Source: Ailanthus altissimus
Taxonomy: Eukaryota; Streptophyta; Magnoliopsida; Sapindales; Simaroubaceae
Direction of reading: 5' to 3'
DNA length: 64,000 bases
Assembly (NCBI GenBank): GCA_946807835.1
Contig: OX327697.1
Span: 19,850,001 to 19,914,000 of the forward strand
Shown piece by piece: positions 59,956-64,000 of the stretch; the first letter of the stretch is position 1; each line of letters opens with the position of its first letter. The notes under the pieces are model-generated. The model did no database searches. It worked only from the letters and a program-made list of their open reading frames with translations, and was not told where the DNA came from. Position numbers and translations under genes: made by a program.

Positions 59956-61473
59956 ATGGATAAGTGCAGTACTTCTGCCGGTTCTACTCTACTTCAGCCA
60001 TGCCACATATTTGGAACATCTGAAGGTGCGACTTTTACAGGAGTTACTGTTACTATTGCACATGATAGTGTGAATCGTTCACTTAATAACCTTGAATCTT
60101 TACTCCGTCTACTCCTCTTTAATTCTGGTAAACCCTTAATTTTTGCTTATTCTAATATTTCATATAATTCTTCTTGGTATTTTGATTTTACATGTTGTAA
60201 TTACATGACTTCTGATCCTACACTTTTCTCCTCTAAAACTCTTAATTCCTATTTACCATCTATTCAAACTGCTAATGGTTCTCTCATGAAAGTTAACCAT
60301 GTTGGTCACGTGTCTTGCCCTAATCTTTCTGTATCTGACACTTTTTTTATTCCTAACCTTACCTTAAATCTTTTGTCTATTGGTCAATTATGTGAACTTG
60401 GTCTTAATGTCTTGTTTACTGCTTCTGGTTGTTGTGTGCAGGATCCAAAGACCGATCGGACGCTTGGGACAGGCCGTAAGGTTGGACGTCTGTATGAACT
60501 TGTCGCTTTAGATTTATCCTTTCTATATCCTTCGTCTACAGCATCTACCTCTTCGGTACCTTCGTTACATCTTTGGCATTCTCGTTTGGGTCATGCGTCA
60601 ATCAATCGCATCCGATCTCTAGTATCCAGTGGTCACTTAGGTATTGTTTCTGATAATAAAGATGATTGCCTTATATATCCTTTAGCTAAACAATCAGCCT
60701 TACATTTTGATAATAATACTACTGTCTCTCATGCTCCATTTGATCTTGTACATTCTGATATATGGGGTCCTTCTCCAAATCCTACAATGGGAGGATCCAA
60801 ATATTTTGTGATCTTCGTTGATGACTATTCTAGGTATAATTGGTTGTTCCTTATGAAACAACGATCTGAATTTACTAAAATTTATCGAGATTTTGCTCAG
60901 ATGGTTAAAACTCAGTTCTCATATCCTATTAAGGTTTTTCGCACTAATAATACTATAGAGTATAGAGATTCTGATTTTTTAAATCTTTTACAGGAACATG
61001 GTATTATATGTCAAAAGTCTTGTCCTGGTACATCTCAGCAAAATGAGAGAGCTGAACGTAAACACAGACACATTTTAGATACTTCTCGTACTCTTCTTAT
61101 CTCTTCCTCTTGTCCTAAACGTTTTTGGGGAGAAGCTGCTTTAACCGTTGTCTTTACCATTAATCGTATTCCTTCTCCTGTTATAGAGAATAAGTCACTT
61201 TATAAGCGTCTTTATGGAACTCCTCCTAATTACAAACTCCTCAAAGTATTTGGTTGTGTTTGTTTTGTTCTACTTCAAAAACATGAGCATACTAAACTCG
61301 AGCCACGTACTCGATTATGTTGCTTCTTGGGATACGGGATAGAACATAAAGGTTATAGGTGTTGGGATCCTATATCTAATCGTCTTCGTGTTTCTCATCA
61401 TGTAGTCTTTCTCGAGCATACGATGTTTTCCTCTATATCTAACTTTAAATCTGTATCTCCTCTTATATCATAA
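59956..61473 (+). pseudogene. Copia-H protease-integrase frame (505 codons)
   Basis: A long open frame; no proper gag precedes it beyond a short LESLLRLLLF-like remnant. Protease: SSWYFDFTCCNYM (residues about 74-86), where the usual D-S-G active site is D-F-T. Gag-pre-integrase: LWHSRLGHASINRIRSL (residues about 203-219), but the CxxC half is broken (DDCLIYPLAKQ). Integrase core: HSDIWG (first Asp), FRTNNTIEY where the second catalytic Asp is Asn, and QQNERAERKHR with the Glu. The C-terminal block LYGTPPNYKLLKVFGCVCFV is intact. The frame ends at TAA 61471, although homology continues without a gap. The element is enzymatically dead but young-looking. Confidence 0.92.
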
Positions 61474-63234
61474 TTTTTTATAGATAATTCTGTTGATCTT
61501 TTTTTCGATACTTTACCTACAGATATTTCTTCTGAGTTTCATACAAGTGAATCTGCTGAAACGACGCCTACTTTTGAGCCTCCTACCTCATCTAAAGGAT
61601 CTGCTCTCAACATCCCTGAGGCCTCCTCTATACCCTCTCTTCATCGTTCATCTCGGGTAAGAGAACTTCCTGTTAAACTTCGTGATTATCACTGTTTCTC
61701 TACTACGCTTTCTTTATATGAGCCTCAATCATATTCCGAGGCTAGTTTTAATCCTGTTTGGCAGCAAGCAATGACAGAAGAATTGCAGGCCCTTGAGAAG
61801 TCGCATACTTTGGATATTATTACTCTTCCTTCTAATAAAACTGTCATTGGATGCAAATGGGTGTACAATATCAAGACCAAATCTGATGGATCTATTGAGC
61901 GTTATAAGCTCGCCTTATTGCCAAAGGCTTTACCCAAGAATATGGCATAGATTATGAAGAAACTTTTGCCCCAGTTGCTAGACTTACTTCTGTTCCAAGT
62001 TTATTAGTTGTTGCTACAGTTCATGGTTTGACATTATTTCAGATGGATGTCAAAAATGCTTTCCTCAATGGTGATCTCACTAAAGAAGTGTATATGAAGC
62101 CTCCTCCCGGTTATCCACATCCTCCAGGCAAAGTCTATAAACTTCATTGTGCTCTATATGGTCTTAAACAAGCTCCTCGTGCATGGTTTGCAAAGTTTAG
62201 TGGGACTATTCTTCAGCATGGTTTTCAGTCTAGTCCTTATGACTCAGCTCTTTTTGTCCACAAGACGGCACAAGGTTGTGTTCTCCTACTTATCTATGTT
62301 GATGATATGATTATCACGGGTGATGATCTTCTTGGTATTTCCACTCTCAAGAACTTTCTTCAGCAACACTTTGAGATGAAAGATCTTGGCAACCTTAGTT
62401 ATTTCCTTGGCCTTGAAGTGCTATCCGACTCTACAGGGTATTATCTTTCTCAAGCTAAATATGCATCCGATCTATTTGCTAAAGCTGGGTTGACAGACAG
62501 TAAGACTGCCTCCACTCCTCTAGAGCCTAATGCTAAACTCCGATCCTCTAATGGTACTTTTCTCAGTGATGCTACCCTTTATCGTCAATTGATTGGTAGT
62601 TTGGTCTATCTTAGAGTTACTCGCCCAGACATTGCTTATGTTGTTCATGTTGTGAGTCAGTTTATGGCCGCTCCTCGTACCTCTCATTATGCAGTAGTTC
62701 TTCATATCTTACATTATCTCAAAGGTACACCTTTTCACGGTCTTCATTTTTCGGCTCACTCTCCTTTTGTGTTACGAGCTTATGCTGATGCGGATTGGGC
62801 GGGTGATCTTACGGATCGTAGATCAACTACTGGATTTTGTCTTTTCTTGGGTGATTCTCTTCTTTCGTGGAAAAGTAAAAAATAGACAGCTGTTGTTCGC
62901 TCGAGTACTAAAGCTGAATACCGTGCTCTTGCAAATACTACCCAAGAAATTGTCTAGCTCCGCTGACTTTTTGAAGATATGGGTATTTCTCATACTGGAG
63001 CTACACCTCTTTATTGTGACAATCAAAGTGCTATCCAAATTGCCCATAATGATGTGTTTCATAAGCGGACTAAACAGATTGTCACTTTGTTCGGTAACAC
63101 GTTTCTCAAAGCACTATCATCCTCCACTCCATCTCATCTGATGAGCAACCTACTAATATTTTTACCAAATATCTTCTTCCGCGCTGTTTTCATACTCTAG
63201 TCTTCAAACTCAAACTTGTTTCTACTGCGCCATT
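61474..63234 (+). pseudogene. Copia-H reverse transcriptase and RNase H
   Basis: This continues the polyprotein after the TAA: SSRVRELPVKLRDY, then MTEELQALEKSHTLDII and GCKWVYNIKTKSDGS. A 1-bp deletion near 61915 shifts to the frame that runs 62028-62885 with MDVKNAFLNGDL, LYGLKQAPRAWF, LLIYVDDMIITGDD (YVDD at about 62296-62307), MKDLGNLSYFLGLE and the RNase H strand ADADWAGDLTDRRSTTGFCL. Stops TAG 62883, TAG 62955 and TGA 62964 replace Gln, Trp and Trp. RNase H continues to about 63060 with STKAEYRAL and YCDNQSAIQIAHN. RT catalytic residues are intact. Confidence 0.92.
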
Positions 63235-63240
63235 TTGAGT

Positions 63241-63250
63241 TTGAGGGGGG
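63241..63250 (+). other. Copia-H polypurine tract
   Basis: TTGAGGGGGG directly precedes the 3' LTR start at 63251. Confidence 0.85.
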
Positions 63251-63426
63251 TATTAATAATTATAGAATTATTTCGGAATCATTTTAGAATTATTCTTTTA
63301 TACCCCTCCTACCATATATATATGTTATTAATGTAAAATATTATTTCTTTATATATGTTACTTTCTTATTATGTAATAAGGTTACAGTTTATATAAAGAT
63401 GAAATATATTTTCTTTATATCTCTCA
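63251..63426 (+). mobile_element. Copia-H 3' LTR
   Basis: This 176-bp LTR begins TATTAATAATTATAG (TG to TA) and ends TATCTCTCA, aligning to the 5' LTR after its first 36 bp. A 19-bp segment (CTCCATTGTACAGCTTTAC in the 5' copy) is missing from the 3' copy near 63400. The next bases, gatga, have no partner at the left because the 5' end is rearranged. Confidence 0.88.
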
Positions 63427-64000
63427 GATGATTATTATTATTTTTCTTTAAAAGATTTAGATGTGACAAGACAAATAAATTAATAAAAGTTTGCAGTTTT
63501 GAATCTTTTTTATCAACCGCCACCTATGGACGGAATTAGACCTGATAGTTTGGGATCAAAATGTGAAAAGAAAAATATTCAAAAGTTTGAAGTATAATAA
63601 TTGTATTTTAAAATATTTGATTATAATATTTTATTTTATTTATTAAACTTTTTTATGAAATTCCAAGGGTGAGACTTCTTTACAAATATAAATAATTCCC
63701 AATGCACCGGCTTCTGCATATATAATTAATAATTACTACAAAATTCTTCACATATAGAATAAGCGAATAACAATGACGACAATGAAAGTTCGGCAAAAAA
63801 AAGATAATGGAAGAAATTAGTATAAGTTGGAGACTTGTTTATGCGTGTATGTATGTTGATAAAGCTTTCACAATCAGTCTTTATTAATAATATGATATAA
63901 GCATATTTTAAAAATAGTGTAAAATTGCACTTTTATGAGTCTACTAAATTATAATAAATAGATTTATACACTTTTTTTTTCCTTCTCTTTTTTGGTGATA
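63427..64000. other. Unassigned AT-rich flank
   Basis: No gene, RNA or transposon domain was recognised. It starts GATGATTATTATTATT right after the copia LTR and continues as AT-rich DNA to the window end. Confidence 0.4.

Overview
The window is from a plant nuclear genome, most likely a eudicot. It is AT-rich and full of decayed plant transposon families: Mutator-like (MULE), Athila, Tat/Ogre/Retand and Ty1-copia. I cannot name the species. I found no intact host gene. Nearly everything readable is transposon sequence, and the window is best read as layers of nested insertions.

Layout. (1) 1-5340: a degraded MULE transposase on the minus strand, split near its C-terminal end by a solo LTR (285-1683). 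(2) 5340-11200: no recognisable gene; one weak candidate first exon at 8414. (3) 11200-17500: a second degraded minus-strand MULE, cut by two solo LTRs only about 155 bp apart (copia-type 12769-15084; 'TGATAA' family 15240-16690). (4) 17500-21190: unassigned, with a pair of G-boxes near 19.8 kb. (5) 21194-58800: a Tat-lineage Ty3/gypsy element. It has a 5' LTR, plus-strand pol remnants, a tandem-repeat 3' region, an antisense ORF, a polypurine tract and a 3' LTR. Its antisense ORF was split by an Athila-lineage element (28696-54183, target duplication gtgct/atgct). That Athila was itself hit by three solo LTRs of the TGATAA family, and by a minus-strand copia element about 10 kb long inside its 3' LTR. 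The copia element carries SINE-like/foldback sequence at its left edge and another solo LTR nested in its own 5' LTR. (6) 58891-63426: the youngest-looking element, a plus-strand copia with long pol frames but only about a 170-bp LTR, and a rearranged inverted 5' end. (7) 63427-64000: unassigned.

With the inserts removed, Athila measures about 11.4 kb and Tat about 12 kb, both normal for their lineages. That supports the nesting reconstruction. Five solo LTRs belong to one family (TGATAA...ATCA); four have exact and one a near-exact 5-bp target duplication, and no internal region of that family is present. Both gypsy elements have lost the RT palm with the catalytic YxDD, Tat by deletion and Athila by replacement with a piece of gag. 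The most unusual signals are the replaced Athila RT, two copia elements with inverted LTR-end segments, and similar GC-rich 'GCGCTGGGGCGC'-type and 'ACTGTTCAC/CTGTAGC' word patches inside unrelated retroelements. Family names are my recognition from motifs; no database search was possible.
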